Shown here one piece after another: positions 1-10,690 of a DNA stretch of 64,000 nt. The notes beneath the pieces are model-generated. The model was not told where the DNA came from and ran no database searches. It saw only the letters and a program-made list of their open reading frames with translations. Origin of the DNA: Euonymus europaeus (taxonomy: Eukaryota; Streptophyta; Magnoliopsida; Celastrales; Celastraceae). Position numbers and translations under genes: made by a program. Position 1 is the first letter of the stretch, and each line of letters begins with the position of its first letter. The stretch lies in the NCBI GenBank assembly GCA_963580455.1, contig OY756970.1, positions 310,001 through 374,000 of the forward strand, read 5' to 3'.

Positions 1-66
1 TAGTGTGAAATCAAGCTAAAAATCACCGAATTCAGAACTCGTAGTCAACGGATATTCATAAAACCG

Positions 67-76
67 TTTACGTAAA
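67..76. repeat. 10-bp perfect palindrome TTTACGTAAA, one per monomer
   Basis: TTTACGTAAA equals its own reverse complement and sits in the most conserved part of the unit. I noticed about 18 of 370 copies in which it is broken, for example near 1282, 12358, 13219, 20830, 27060, 30864, 43827, 46922 and 60911. The inner TTACGTAA has the ACGT core recognised by bZIP-type factors in general. That is a family-level resemblance and does not show binding here. Confidence 0.85.
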
Positions 77-91
77 GAAACCACATTTCGC

Positions 92-122
92 GGCTAACTA
101 GGTGAAACGAGACCTACTAGCC
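92..122. repeat. Imperfect hairpin GGCTA..TAGGT / ACCTA..TAGCC
   Basis: GGCTA at 92-96 pairs with TAGCC at 118-122, and TAGGT at 99-103 pairs with ACCTA at 112-116. A two-by-one internal loop separates the two stems and an eight-base loop closes the hairpin. The common variant with AAATAGG in the left arm keeps both stems. The variant with ACCAACTAG in the right arm (T115A) breaks the inner stem to three pairs and leaves the outer stem intact. It is seen in most monomers, but a role is not established. Confidence 0.7.
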
Positions 123-519
123 ACGAGTTCTGAAATCGAAATCCGAAAACCCAGGATTGTAGAGCTCGAAAAGTAGTGTGAAATCAAGCTAAAAATCACC
201 GAATTCATAACTCGGAGTCAACGGATATTCATAAAACCGTTTACGTAAAGAAACCACATTTCGCGGCTAACAAGGTGGAACGAGACCTACAAGCCACGAG
301 TTCTGAAATAAAAATCCGAAACGCTAGGATTGTAGAGCTCAAAAAGTAGTGTGAAATCAAGCTAAAAATCACCGAATTCAGAACTCGGAGCCAACGGATA
401 TTCATAAAACCGTTTACGTAAAGAAACCACATTTCGCGGCTAAATAGGTGAAACGAGACCAACTAGCCACGAGTTCTGAAATCAAAATCCGAAACGCTAG
501 GATTGTAGAGCTCAAAAAG

Positions 520-693
520 TAGTGTGAAATCAAGCTAAAAATCACCGAATTCAGAACTCGGAGTAAAACGGATATTCATAAAACCGTTTACGTAAAGAAA
601 CCACATTTCGCGGCTAAGTAGGTTAAACGAGACCTCCTAGCCACGAGTTCTGAAATCGAAATGCAAAAAACCAGGATTGTAGAGCTCGAAAAG
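520..693 (+). repeat. 174-bp monomer (one-base insertion)
   Basis: Reads GAGTAAAACGG where most copies read GAGTCAACGG, a net gain of one base. The same change recurs at 4154-4327 and 8133-8306 inside the duplicated block, so it is one event spread by duplication. Confidence 0.85.
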
Positions 694-1212
694 TAGTGTG
701 TAATCAAGCTAAAAATCACCGAATTCAGAACTCGGAGTAAACGGATATTCATAAAACCGTTTACGTAAAGAAACCACATTTCGCGGCTAACTAGGTGAAA
801 CGAGACCTACTAGCCACGAGTTCTGAAATCAAAATCGGAAATGCCAACACTGTAGAGCTCGAAAAGTAGTGTGAAATCAAGCTAAAAATCACCGAATTCA
901 GAACTCGGAGTCAACGGATATTCATAAAACCGTTTACGTAAAGAAACCACATTTCGCGGCTAACTAGGTGAAACGAGACCTACTAGCCACGAGTTGTGAA
1001 ATAAAAATCCGACACCCCAAGATTGTAGAGCTCGAAAATTAGTGTGAAATCAAGCTAAAAATCACCGAATTCAGTACTCGGAGTCAACGGATATTCATAA
1101 AACCGTTTACGTAAAGAAACCACATTTCGCGGCTAACTAGGTGAAACGAGACCTAATAGCCACGAGTTCTGAAATCAAAATCCGATAGGCTAGGATTGTA
1201 GAGCTCGAAAAG

Positions 1213-1558
1213 TAGTGTGAAATCAAGCTAAAAATCACCGAATTCAGAACTCGGAGTCAACGGATATTCCTAAAACCGTTTAGGGAAAGAAACCACATTT
1301 CGCGGCTAAATAGGTGAAACGAGACCAACTAGCCACGAGTTCTGAAATCAAAATCCGAAACGCCAGGATGGTAGAGCTCGAAAAGTAGTGTGAAATCAAG
1401 CTAAAAATCACCGAATTCAGAACTCGGAGTCAACGGATATTCCTAAAACCGTTTAGGGAAAGAAACCACATTTCGCGGCTAAATAGGTGAAACGAGACCA
1501 ACTAGCCACGAGTTCTGAAATCAAAATCCGAAACGCCAGGATGGTAGAGCTCGAAAAG
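1213..1558 (+). repeat. Two adjacent identical monomers
   Basis: The monomers at 1213-1385 and 1386-1558 are identical over all 173 bases. Both carry CCTAAAACCGTTTAGGGA and GGATGGTAG. This is the simplest and apparently one of the youngest duplications in the window. Related single copies of the variant lie near 2663 and 5086. Confidence 0.9.
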
Positions 1559-3057
1559 TAGTGTGTAATCAAGCTAAAAATCACCGAATTCAGAACTCGG
1601 AGTCAACGGATATTCATGAAACCGTTTACGTAAAGAAACCACATTTCGCGGCTAACTAGGTGAAACGAGACCTACTAGCCACGATTTCTGAAATCGAAAT
1701 CCGAAAACTCAGGATTGTAGAGCTCGAAAAGTAGTGTGAAATCAAGGTAAAAATCACCGAATTCAGAACTCGGAGTCAATGGATATTCATAAAACCGTTT
1801 ACGTAAAGAAACCACATTTCGCGGCTAACTAGGTGAAACGAGACCTACTAGCCACGAGTTCTGAAATCGAAATCCGAAAATTCAGGATTGTAGAGCTCGA
1901 AAAGTAGTGTGAAATCAAGATAAAAATCACCGAATTCAGAACTCGTAGTCAACGGATATTCCTAAAACCGTTTACGTAAAGAAACCACATTTCGCGGCTA
2001 ACTAGGTGAAACGAGACCTACTAGCCACGAGTTCTGAAATCGAAATCCGAAAACCCAGGATTGTAGAGCTCGAAAAGTAGTGTGAAATCAAGCTAAAAAT
2101 CACCGAATTCAGAACTCGGAGTCAACGGATATTCATAAAACCGTTTACGTAAAGAAACCACATTTCGCGGCTAACTAGGTGAAACGAGACCTACTAGCCA
2201 CGAGTTCTGAAATCAAAATCCGACACGCCAAGATTGTAGAGCTCGAAAATAAGTGTGAAATCAAGCTAAAAATCACTGAATTCAGTACTCGGAGTCAACG
2301 GATATTCATAAAACCGTTTACGTAAAGAAACCACATTTCGCGGCTAACTAGGTGAAACGAGACCTAATAGCCACGAGTTCTGAAATCAAAATCCCAAATT
2401 CTAGGATCGTAGAGCTCGAAAAGTAGTGTGAAATCAAGCTAAAAATCACCGAATTCAGAACTCGGAGTCAACGGATATTCATAAAACTGTTTACGTAAAG
2501 AAACCACATTTCGCGGCTAAATAGGTGAAACGAGACCTACTAGCCACGAGTTCTGAAATCGAAATCCGAAAACCCAGGATTGTAGAGCTCGAAAAGTAGT
2601 GTGAAATCAAGCTAAAAATCACCAAATTCAGAACTCGGAGTCAACGGATATTCCTAAAACCGTTTAGGGAAAGAAACCACATTTCGCGGCTAAATAGGTG
2701 AAACGAGACCAACTAGCCACGAGTTCTGAAATCAAAATCCGAAACTCCAGGATGGTAGAGCTCGAAAAGTAGTGTGTAATCAAGCTAAAAATCACCGAAT
2801 TCAGAACTCGGAGTCAACGGATATTCATGAAACCGTTTACGTAAAGAAACCACATTTCGCGGCTAACTAGGTGAAACGAGACCTACTAGCCACGAGTTCT
2901 GAAATCAAAATCCGAAATGCCAGGATTGTAGAGCTCGAAAAGTAGTGTGAAATCAAGCTAAAAATCACCGAATTCAGAACTCAGAGTCAACGGATATTCA
3001 TAAAACCGTTTACGTAAAGAAACCACATTTCGCGGATAACTAGGTGAAACGAGACCA

Positions 3058-3587
3058 ACTAGCCACGAGTTCTGAAATCAAAATCCGAAACTCCAAGATT
3101 GTAGAGCTCGAAAAGTAGTGTGAAATCAAGCTAAAAATCACCGAATTCAGAACTCGGAGTCAATGGATATTCATAAAACCGTTTACGTAAAGAAACCACA
3201 TTTCGCGGCTAACTAGGTGAAACAAGACCTACTAGCCACGAGTTCTAAAATCAAAATCCGAAAATCCAGGATTGTAGAGCTCGAAAAGTAGTGTGTAATC
3301 AAGCTAAAAATCACCGACTTCAGAACTCGGAGTCAACGGATATTCATAAAACCGTTTACGTAAAGAAACCACATTTCGCGGCTAACTAGGTGAAACGAGA
3401 CCTACTAGCCACGAGTTCTGAAATCAAAATCCGAAACTCCAAGATTGTAGAGCTCGAAAAGTAGTGTGAAATCAAGCTAAAAATCACCGAATTCAGAACT
3501 CGGAGTCAATGGATATTCATAAAACCGTTTACGTAAAGAAACCACATTTCGCGGCTAACTAGGTGAAACAAGACCTACTAGCCACGA
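3058..3587 (+). repeat. Dimer-register duplication
   Basis: About 184 bases at 3058-3241 recur at 3404-3587, an offset of 346 bases (two units). Shared markers are ACTCCAAGATTG, GTCAATGGATATTC and GAAACAAGACC. The monomer between them differs. Confidence 0.7.
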
Positions 3588-3634
3588 TTTCTGAAATCGA
3601 AATCCGAAAACTCAGGATTGTAGAGCTCGAAAAG

Positions 3635-4916
3635 TAGTGTGAATTTAAGCTAAAAATCACCGAATTCAGAACTCGTAGTCAACGGATATTCATAAAACCG
3701 TTTACGTAAAGAAACCACATTTCGCGGCCAACTAGGTGAAACGAGACCTACTAGCCACGAGTTCTGAAATCGAAATCCGAAAACCCAGGATTGTTGAGCT
3801 CGAAAAGTAGTGTGAAATCAAGCTAAAAATCACCGAATTCATAACTCGGAGTCAACGGATATTCATAAAACCGTTTACGTAAAGAAACCACATTTCGCGG
3901 CTAACAAGGTGGAACGAGACCTACAAGCCACGAGTTCTGAAATAAAAATCCGAAACGCTAGGATTGTAGAGCTCAAAAAGTAGTGTGAAATCAAGCTAAA
4001 AATCACCGAATTCAGAACTCGGAGCCAACGGATATTCATAAAACCGTTTACGTAAAGAAACCACATTTCGCGGCTAAATAGGTGAAACGAGACCAACTAG
4101 CCACGAGTTCTGAAATCAAAATCCGAAACACTAGGATTGTTGAGCTCAAAAAGTAGTGTGAAATCAAGCTAAAAATCACCGAATTCAGAACTCGGAGTAA
4201 AACGGATATTCATAAAACCGTTTACGTAAAGAAACCACATTTCGCGGCTAAGTAGGTTAAACGAGACCTCCTAGCCACGAGTTCTGAAATCGAAATGCAA
4301 AAAACCAGGATTGTAGAGCTCGAAAAGTAGTGTGTAATCAAGCTAAAAATCACCGAATTCAGAACTCGGAGTAAACGGATATTCATAAAACCGTTTACGT
4401 AAAGAAACCACATTTCGCGGCTAACTAGGTGAAACGAGACCTACTAGCCACGAGTTCTGAAATCAAAATCGGAAACGCCAACATTGTAGAGCTCGAAAAG
4501 TAGTGTGAAATCAAGCTAAAAATCACCGAATTCAGAACTCGGAGTCAACGGATATTCATAAAACCGTTTACGTAAAGAAACCACATTTCGCGGCTAACTA
4601 GGTGAAACGAGACCTACTAGCCACGAGTTCTGAAATCAAAATCCGACACGCCAAGATTGTAGAGCTCGAAAATTAGTGTGAAATCAAGCTAAAAATCACC
4701 GAATTCAGTACTCGGAGTCAACGGATATTCATAAAACCGTTTACGTAAAGAAACCACATTTCGCGGCTAACTAGGTGAAACGAGACCTAATAGCCACGAG
4801 TTCTGAAATCAAAATCCGAAACGCTAGGATTGTAGAGCTCGAAAAGTAGTGTGAAATCAAGCTAAAAATCACAGAATTCAGAACTCGGAGTCAACGGATA
4901 TTCCTAAAACCGTTTA
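3635..4916 (+). repeat. Domain I multi-monomer block, copy 2
   Basis: Second copy of the block at 1-1282, with the same marker monomers in the same order, including the one-base insertion near 4198. It diverges from copy 1 at about 4917, where this copy keeps TTTACGTAAA and copy 1 has TTTAGGG. Part of it also matches 7741-8830 at an offset of 3,979 bases (23 units), and two of its monomers match 5530-5860. Confidence 0.8.
4154..4327 (+). repeat. 174-bp monomer, second copy of the insertion
   Basis: Carries the same one-base insertion (GAGTAAAACGG) as 520-693, in the same neighbourhood of marker monomers. Confidence 0.85.
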
Positions 4917-5529
4917 CGTAAAGAAACCACATTTCGCGGCAAACTAGGTGAAACGAGACCTACTAGCCACGAGTTCTGAAATCAAAATCTGAAATGCCAG
5001 GATTGTAGAGCTCGAAAAGTAGTGTGAAATCAAGCTAAAAATCACCGAATTCAGAACTCGGAGTCAACAGATATTCCTAAAACCGTTTAGGGAAAGAAAC
5101 CACATTTCGCGGCTAAATAGGTGAAACGAGACCAACTAGCCACGAGTTCTGAAATCAAAATCCGAAACGCCAGGATGGTAGAGCTCGAAAAGTAGTGTGT
5201 AATCAAGCTAAAAATCACCGAATTCAGAACTCGGAGTCAACGGATATTCATGAAACCGTTTACGTAAAGAAACCACATTTCGCGGCTAACTAGGTGAAAC
5301 GAGACCTACTAGCCACGTGTTCTGAAATCAAAATCCGAAATGCCAGGATTGTAGAGCTCGAAAAGTAGTGTGAAATCAAGCTAAAAATCACCGAATTCAG
5401 AACTCGGAGTCAACGGATAATCATAAAACCGTTTACGTAAAGAAACCACATTTCGCGGCTAACTAGGTGAAACGAGACCTACTAGCCACGAGTTCTGAAA
5501 TCGAAATCCGAAAACCCAGGATTGTTGAG

Positions 5530-5860
5530 CTCGAAAAGTAGTGTGAAATCAAGCTAAAAATCACCGAATTCATAACTCGGAGTCAACGGATATTCATAAA
5601 ACCGTTTACGTAAAGAAACCACATTTCGCGGCTAACAAGGTGGAACGAGACCTACAAGCCACGAGTTCTGAAATAAAATCCGAAACGCTAGGATTGTAGA
5701 GCTCAAAAAGTAGTGTGAAATCAAGCTAAAAATCACCGAATTCAGAACTCGGAGCCAACGGATATTCATAAAACCGTTTACGTAAAGAAACCACATTTCG
5801 CGGCTAAATAGGTGAAACGAGACCAACTAGCCACGAGTTCTGAAATCAAAATCCGAAACG
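5530..5860 (+). repeat. Domain I block, short third fragment
   Basis: Roughly two monomers that match 3800-4130 at an offset of exactly 1,730 bases (10 units). They include the GGTGGAACGAGACCTACAAG marker and the following GGAGCCAACGG monomer. One base is missing near 5673 in the first of them, which makes it 172 bp. After about 5860 the sequence continues with unrelated members of the family, so only a fragment was copied or retained. Confidence 0.7.
5539..5710 (+). repeat. 172-bp monomer (one A missing near 5673)
   Basis: Reads GAAATAAAATCC where the matching monomers at about 3930 and 7920 read GAAATAAAAATCC. The loss is private to this copy, so it arose after the block was duplicated. 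Confidence 0.8.
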
Positions 5861-6439
5861 CCAAGATTGTAGAGCTCGAAAAGTAGTGTGAAATCAAGCT
5901 AAAAATCACCGAATTCAGAACTCGGAGTCAATGGATATTCATAAAACCGTTTACGTAAAGAAACCACATTTCGCGGCTAACTAGGTGAAACGAGACCTAC
6001 TAGCCACGAGTTCTGAAATCGAAATCCGAAAACCCAGGATTGTAGAGCTCGAAAAGTAGTGTGAAATCAAGCTAAAAATCACCGAATTCAGAACTCGGAG
6101 TCAATGGATATTCATAAAATCGTTTACGTAAAGAAACCACATTTCGCGGCTAACTAGGTGAAACGAGACCTACTAGCCACGATTTCTGAAATCGAAATCC
6201 GAAAACTCAGGATTGTAGAGCTCGAAAAGTAGTGTGAAATCAAGCTAAAAATCACCGAATTCAGAACTCGTAGTCAACGGATATTCATAAAACCGTTTAC
6301 GTAAAGAAACCACATTTCGCGGCTAACTAGGTGAAACGAGACCTACTAGCCACGAGTTCTGAAATCGAAATCCGAAAACCCAGGATTGTAGAGCTCGAAA
6401 AGTAGTGTGAAATCAAGCTAAAAATCACCGAATCCAGAA

Positions 6440-7731
6440 CTCGGAGTCAAGGGATATTCATAAAACCGTTTACGTAAAGAAACCACATTTCGCGGCTAAC
6501 TAGGTGAAACGAGACCAACTAGCCACGAGTTCTGAAATCAAAATCCGAAATGCCAGGATCGTAGAGCTCGAAAAGTAGTGTGAAATCAAGCTAAAAATCA
6601 CCGAATTCAAAACTCGGAGTCAACGGATATTCATAAAACCGTTTACGTAAAGAAACCACATTTCGCGGCTAACTAGGTGAAACGAGACCAACTAGCCACG
6701 AGTTCTGAAATCGAAATCCGAAATGCGAGGATTGTAGAGCTCGAAAAGTAGTATGAAATCAAGATAAAATTCGCCGAATTCAGAACTCAGAGTCAACGGA
6801 TATTCATAAAACCGTTTACGTAAAGAAACCACATTTCGCGGCTAACTAGGTGAAACGAGACCTACTAGCCACAATTTCTGAAATCGAAATCCGAAAACTC
6901 AGGATTGTAGAGCTCGAAAAGTAGTGTGAAATCAAGCTAAAAATCACCGAATTCAGAACTCGTAGTCAACGGATATTCATAAAACCGTTTACGTAAAGAA
7001 ACCACATTTCGCGGCTAACTAGGTGAAACGAGACCTACTAGCCACGAGTTCTGAAATCAAAATCCGAAACGCCAAGATTGTAGAGCGCGAAAAGTAGTAT
7101 GAAATCAAGCTAAAAATTACCGAATTCAGAACTCGGAGTCAACGGATATTCATAAAACCGTTTACGTAAAGAAACCACATTTCGTGGCTAACTAGGTGAA
7201 ACGAGACCTACTAGCCACGAGTTCTGAAATTGAAATCCGAAAGACCAGGATTGTAGAGCTCAAAAAGTAGTGTGAAATCAAGCTAAAAATCAACGAATTC
7301 AGAACTCGGAGTCAAGGGATATTCATAAAACCGTTTACGTAAAGAAACCACATTTCGCGGCTAACTAGGTGAAACGAGACCAACTAGCCACGAGTTCTGA
7401 AATCAAAATCCGAAATGCCAGGATCGTAGAGCTCGAAAAGTAGTGTGAAATCAAGCTAAAAATCACCGAATTCAAAACTCGGAGTCAACGGATATTCATA
7501 AAACCGTTTACGTAAAGAAACCACATTTCGCGGCTAACTAGGTGAAACGAGACCAACTAGCCACGAGTTCTGAAATCGAAATCCGAAATGCGAGGATTGT
7601 AGAGCTCGAAAAGTAGTATGAAATCAAGATAAAATTCGCCGAATTCAGAACTCAGAGTCAACGGATATTCATAAAACCGTTTACGTAAAGAAACCACATT
7701 TCGCGGCTAACTAGGTGAAACGAGACCTACT
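6440..7731 (+). repeat. Five-monomer-register duplication
   Basis: The segment 6440-6866 recurs at 7305-7731, an offset of 865 bases (five units). Shared markers in order are GTCAAGGGATATTC, ATGCCAGGATCG, TTCAAAACTCGG, ATGCGAGGATTG and AAGATAAAATTCGCC. Related runs of the same markers occur at about 9,110-9,470 and 10,150-10,500. Confidence 0.75.
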
Positions 7732-7740
7732 AGCCACGAG

Positions 7741-8830
7741 TTCTGAAATCGAAGTCCGAAAACCCAGGATTGTAGAGCTCGAAAAGTAGTGTGAAATCAA
7801 GCTAAAAATCACCGAATTCATAACTCGGAGTCAACGGATATTCATAAAACCGTTTACGTAAAGAAACCACATTTCGCGGCTAACAAGGTGGAACGAGACC
7901 TACAAGCCACGAGTTCTGAAATAAAAATCCGAAACGCTAGGATTGTAGAGCTCAAAAAGTAGTGTGAAATCAAGCTAAAAATCACCGAATTCAGAACTCG
8001 GAGCCAACGGATATTCATAAAACCGTTTACGTAAAGAAACCACATTTCGCGGCTAAATAGGTGAAACGAGACCAACTAGCCACGAGTTCTGAAATCAAAA
8101 TCCGAAACGCTAGGATTGTAGAGCTCAAAAAGTAGTGTGAAATCAAGCTAAAAATCACCTAATTCAGAACTCGGAGTAAAACGGATATTCATAAAACCGT
8201 TTACGTAAAGAAACCACATTTCGCGGCTAAGTAGGTTAAACGAGACCTCCTAGCCACGAGTTCTGAAATCGAAATGCAAAAAACCGGGATTGTAGAGCTC
8301 GAAAAGTAGTGTGTAATCAAGCTAAAAATCACCGAATTCAGAACTCGGAGTAAACGGATATTCATAAAACCGTTTACGTAAAGAAACCACATTTCGCGGC
8401 TAACTAGGTGAAACGAGACCTACTAGCCACGAGTTCTGAAATCAAAATCGGAAACGCCAACATTGTAGAGCTCGAAAAGTAGTGTGAAATCAAGCTAAAA
8501 ATCACCGAATTCAGAACTCGGAGTCAACGGATATTCATAAAACCGTTTACGTAAAGAAACCACATTTCGCGGCTAACCAGGTGAAACGAGACCTACTAGC
8601 CACGAGTTCTGAAATAAAAATCCGACACGCCAAGATTGTAGAGCTCGAAAATTAGTGTGAAATCAAGCTAAAAATCACCGAATTCAGTACTCGGAGTCAA
8701 CGGATATTCATAAAACCGTTTACGTAAAGAAACCACATTTCGCGGCTAACTAGGTGAAACGAGACCTAATAGCCACGAGTTCTGAAATCAAAATCCGAAA
8801 CGCTAGGATTGTAGAGCTCGAAAAGTAGTG
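7741..8830 (+). repeat. Domain I multi-monomer block, copy 3
   Basis: About six monomers that match 3762-4851 at an offset of 3,979 bases (23 units). The marker monomers near 7883, 8178 and 8245 are in the same order, including the one-base insertion at GTAAAACGG. Small differences include CACCTAATTC near 8157, which removes the EcoRI-type site in that copy, and CCGGGATTG near 8286. Confidence 0.8.
8133..8306 (+). repeat. 174-bp monomer, third copy of the insertion
   Basis: Third occurrence of the same inserted base, within copy 3 of the domain I block. It also has CACCTAATTC in place of the usual CACCGAATTC. Confidence 0.85.
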
Positions 8831-10690
8831 TGAAATCAAGCTAAAAATCACCGAATTCAGAACTCGGAGTCAACGGATATTCATGAAACCGTTTACGTAA
8901 AGAAACCACATTTCGCGGCTAACTAGGTGAAACGAGACCTACTAGCCACGTGTTCTGAAATCAAAATCCGAAATGCCAGGATTGTAGAGCTCGAAAAGTA
9001 GTGTGAAATCAAGCTAAAAATCACCGAATTCAGAACTCGGAGTCAACGGATAATCATAAAACCGTTTACGTAAAGAAACCACATTTCGCGGCTAACTAGG
9101 TGAAACGAGACCAACTAGCCACGAGTTCTGAAATCAAAATCCGAAATGCCAGGATCGTAGAGCTCGAAAAGTAGTGTGAAATCAAGCTAAAAATCACCGA
9201 ATTCAAAACTCGGAGTCAACGGATATTCATAAAACCGTTTACGTAAAGAAACCACATTTCGCGGCTAACTAGGTGAAACGAGACCAACTAGCCACGAGTT
9301 CTGAAATCGAAATCCGAAATGCGAGAATTGTAGAGCTCAAAAAGTAGTGTGAAATCAAGATAAAATTCGCCGAATTCAGAACTCAGAGTCAACGGATATT
9401 CATAAAACCGTTTACGTAAAGAAACCACATTTCGCGGCTAACTAGGTGAAACGTGACCTACTAGCCACGAGTTCTGAAATCAAAATCCGAAACGCCAAGA
9501 TTGTAGAGCTCGAAAAGTAGTGTGAAATCAAGCTAAAAATCACCGAATTCAGAACTCGGAGTCAATGGATATTCATAAAACCGTTTACGTAAAGAAACCA
9601 CATTTCGCGGCTAACTAGGTGAAACGAGACCTACTAGCCACGAGTTCTGAAATAAAAATCCGAAACGCTAGGATTGTAGAGCTCAAAAAGTAGTGTGAAA
9701 TCAAGCTAAAAATCACCGAATTCAGAACTCGGAGCCAACGGATATTCATAAAACCGTTTACGTAAAGAAACCACATTTCGCGGCTAACTAGGTGAAACGA
9801 GACCTAATAGCCACGAGTTCTGAAATCAAAATCCGAAACGCTAGGATTGTAGAGCTCGAAAAGTAGTGTGAAATCAAGCTAAAAATCACCGAATTCAGAA
9901 CTCGGAGTCAACGGATATTCATGAAACCGTTTACGTAAAGAAACCACATTTCGCGGCTAACTAGGTGAAACGAGACCTACTAGCCACGTGTTCTGAAATC
10001 AAAATCCGAAATGCCAGGATTGTAGAGCTCGAAAAGTAGTGTGAAATCAAGCTAAAAATCACCGAATTCAGAACTCGGAGTCAACGGATAATCATAAAAC
10101 CGTTTACGTAAAGAAACCACATTTCGCGGCTAACTAGGTGAAACGAGACCAACTAGCCACGAGTTCTGAAATCAAAATCCGAAATGCCAGGATCGTAGAG
10201 CTCGAAAAGTAGTGTGAAATCAAGCTAAAAATCACCGAATTCAAAACTCGGAGTCAACGGATATTCATAAAACCGTTTACGTAAAGAAACCACATTTCGC
10301 GGCTAACTAGGTGAAACGAGACCAACTAGCCAAGAGTTCTGAAATCGAAATCCGAAATGCGAGAATTGTAGAGCTCGAAAAGTAGTGTGAAATCAAGATA
10401 AAATTCGCCGAATTCAGAACTCAGAGTCAACGGATATTCGTAAAACCGTTTACGTAAAGAAACCACATTTCGCGGCTAACTAGGTGAAACGTGACCTACT
10501 AGCCACGAGTTCTGAAATCAAAATCCGAAACGCCAAGATTGTAGAGCTCGAAAAGTAGTGTGAAATCAAGCTAAAAATCACCGAATTCAGAACTCGGAGT
10601 CAATGGATATTCATAAAACCGTTTACGTAAAGAAACCACATTTCGCGGCTAACTAGGTGAAACGAGACCTACTAGCCACGAGTTCTGAAA
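8725..10690 (+). repeat. Six-monomer tandem duplication (1,038-bp offset)
   Basis: About 8725-9650 recurs at 9763-10690, an offset of 1,038 bases (six units). Shared markers are CCTAATAGCC, ATTCATGAAACC, CACGTGTTC, GGATAATCAT, TTCAAAACTCGG, ATGCGAGAATTG, GAAACGTGACC and GTCAATGG. The monomers around 9650-9760 join the copies and look recombinant. They carry GGAGCCAACGG, a marker of the domain I block. Confidence 0.8.

Larger units (their letters stand above)
31..134. repeat. 11-bp perfect inverted repeat within each monomer
   Basis: TTCAGAACTCG at 31-41 is the exact reverse complement of CGAGTTCTGAA at 124-134, with 82 bases between the arms. The pair recurs in most of the 370 copies. Some copies lose one arm, for example those with CACGATTTCTG, CATGAGTTC or GAAGTCGG. 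The arms enclose both the TTTACGTAAA palindrome and the 92-122 hairpin, so the monomer is organised as nested dyads. Dyad symmetry is a known property of many centromere satellites lacking CENP-B boxes. Whether this pair forms a cruciform or stem in vivo cannot be judged from sequence. Confidence 0.85.
1..173 (+). repeat. Reference satellite monomer (copy 1)
   Basis: This copy is close to the array consensus and is used for phase. My consensus composition is about 66 A, 35 T, 37 C and 35 G, so 42% G+C with a strong A-over-T bias on this strand. It contains a GAATTC site at 28-33 and a GAGCTC site at 162-167, both present in most copies. The segment around 45-95 hardly varies between copies. 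Positions 138-158 vary most, with endings such as AACCCAGG, ACGCCAGG, ATGCCAGG, AACCTAAG, AATCCAGG and ACACCAGG. Because 173 is not a multiple of three, no reading frame can run through successive copies. Copy 1 departs from consensus at position 42 (T for G). Confidence 0.93.
1..1282 (+). repeat. Domain I multi-monomer block, copy 1
   Basis: About seven and a half monomers that match 3635-4916 at an offset of 3,634 bases (21 units plus one inserted base). Shared markers include GGTGGAACGAGACCTACAAG near 270, GTAAAACGG near 575 (a one-base insertion), CGAGACCTCCTAGCC near 630 and CAGTACTCGG near 1071. Differences are scattered single bases, for example near 842, 853 and 996. The block may continue left of the window. 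Confidence 0.8.

Noticed and set aside
28..33. EcoRI- and SacI-type sites as regulatory elements
   Set aside because: They are useful landmarks only. Both are lost in scattered copies (for example CACCAAATTC, GAATTTAG, GAGGTCG) without any pattern suggesting function.
86..112. CENP-B box
   Set aside because: TTTCGCGGCTAACTAGG has the TTCG start but lacks the A and CGGG positions of the nTTCGnnnnAnnCGGGn consensus. I saw no match on the other strand.
241..462. Minus-strand open reading frame of 73 codons, repeated at 3875-4096 and 7854-8075 and in shorter form at 5632-5826
   Set aside because: It lies across satellite monomers and recurs only because the block was duplicated. The 173-bp unit shifts frame at each copy, there is no conserved protein signature, and most other copies are interrupted by stops.
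588..779. Minus-strand open reading frame of 63 codons, with copies at 4222-4413 and 8201-8392, and a 60-codon frame at 46870-47052
   Set aside because: Produced by the one-base insertion in the GTAAAACGG monomers and by the one-base loss at 46923, which let the frame run longer by chance. Satellite sequence, not a gene.
1279..1285. TTTAGGG, the common plant telomere heptamer (also at 1452, 2663 and 5086)
   Set aside because: Single units embedded in satellite monomers, without tandem telomere repeats. They arise from substitutions in the TTTACGTAAA region.
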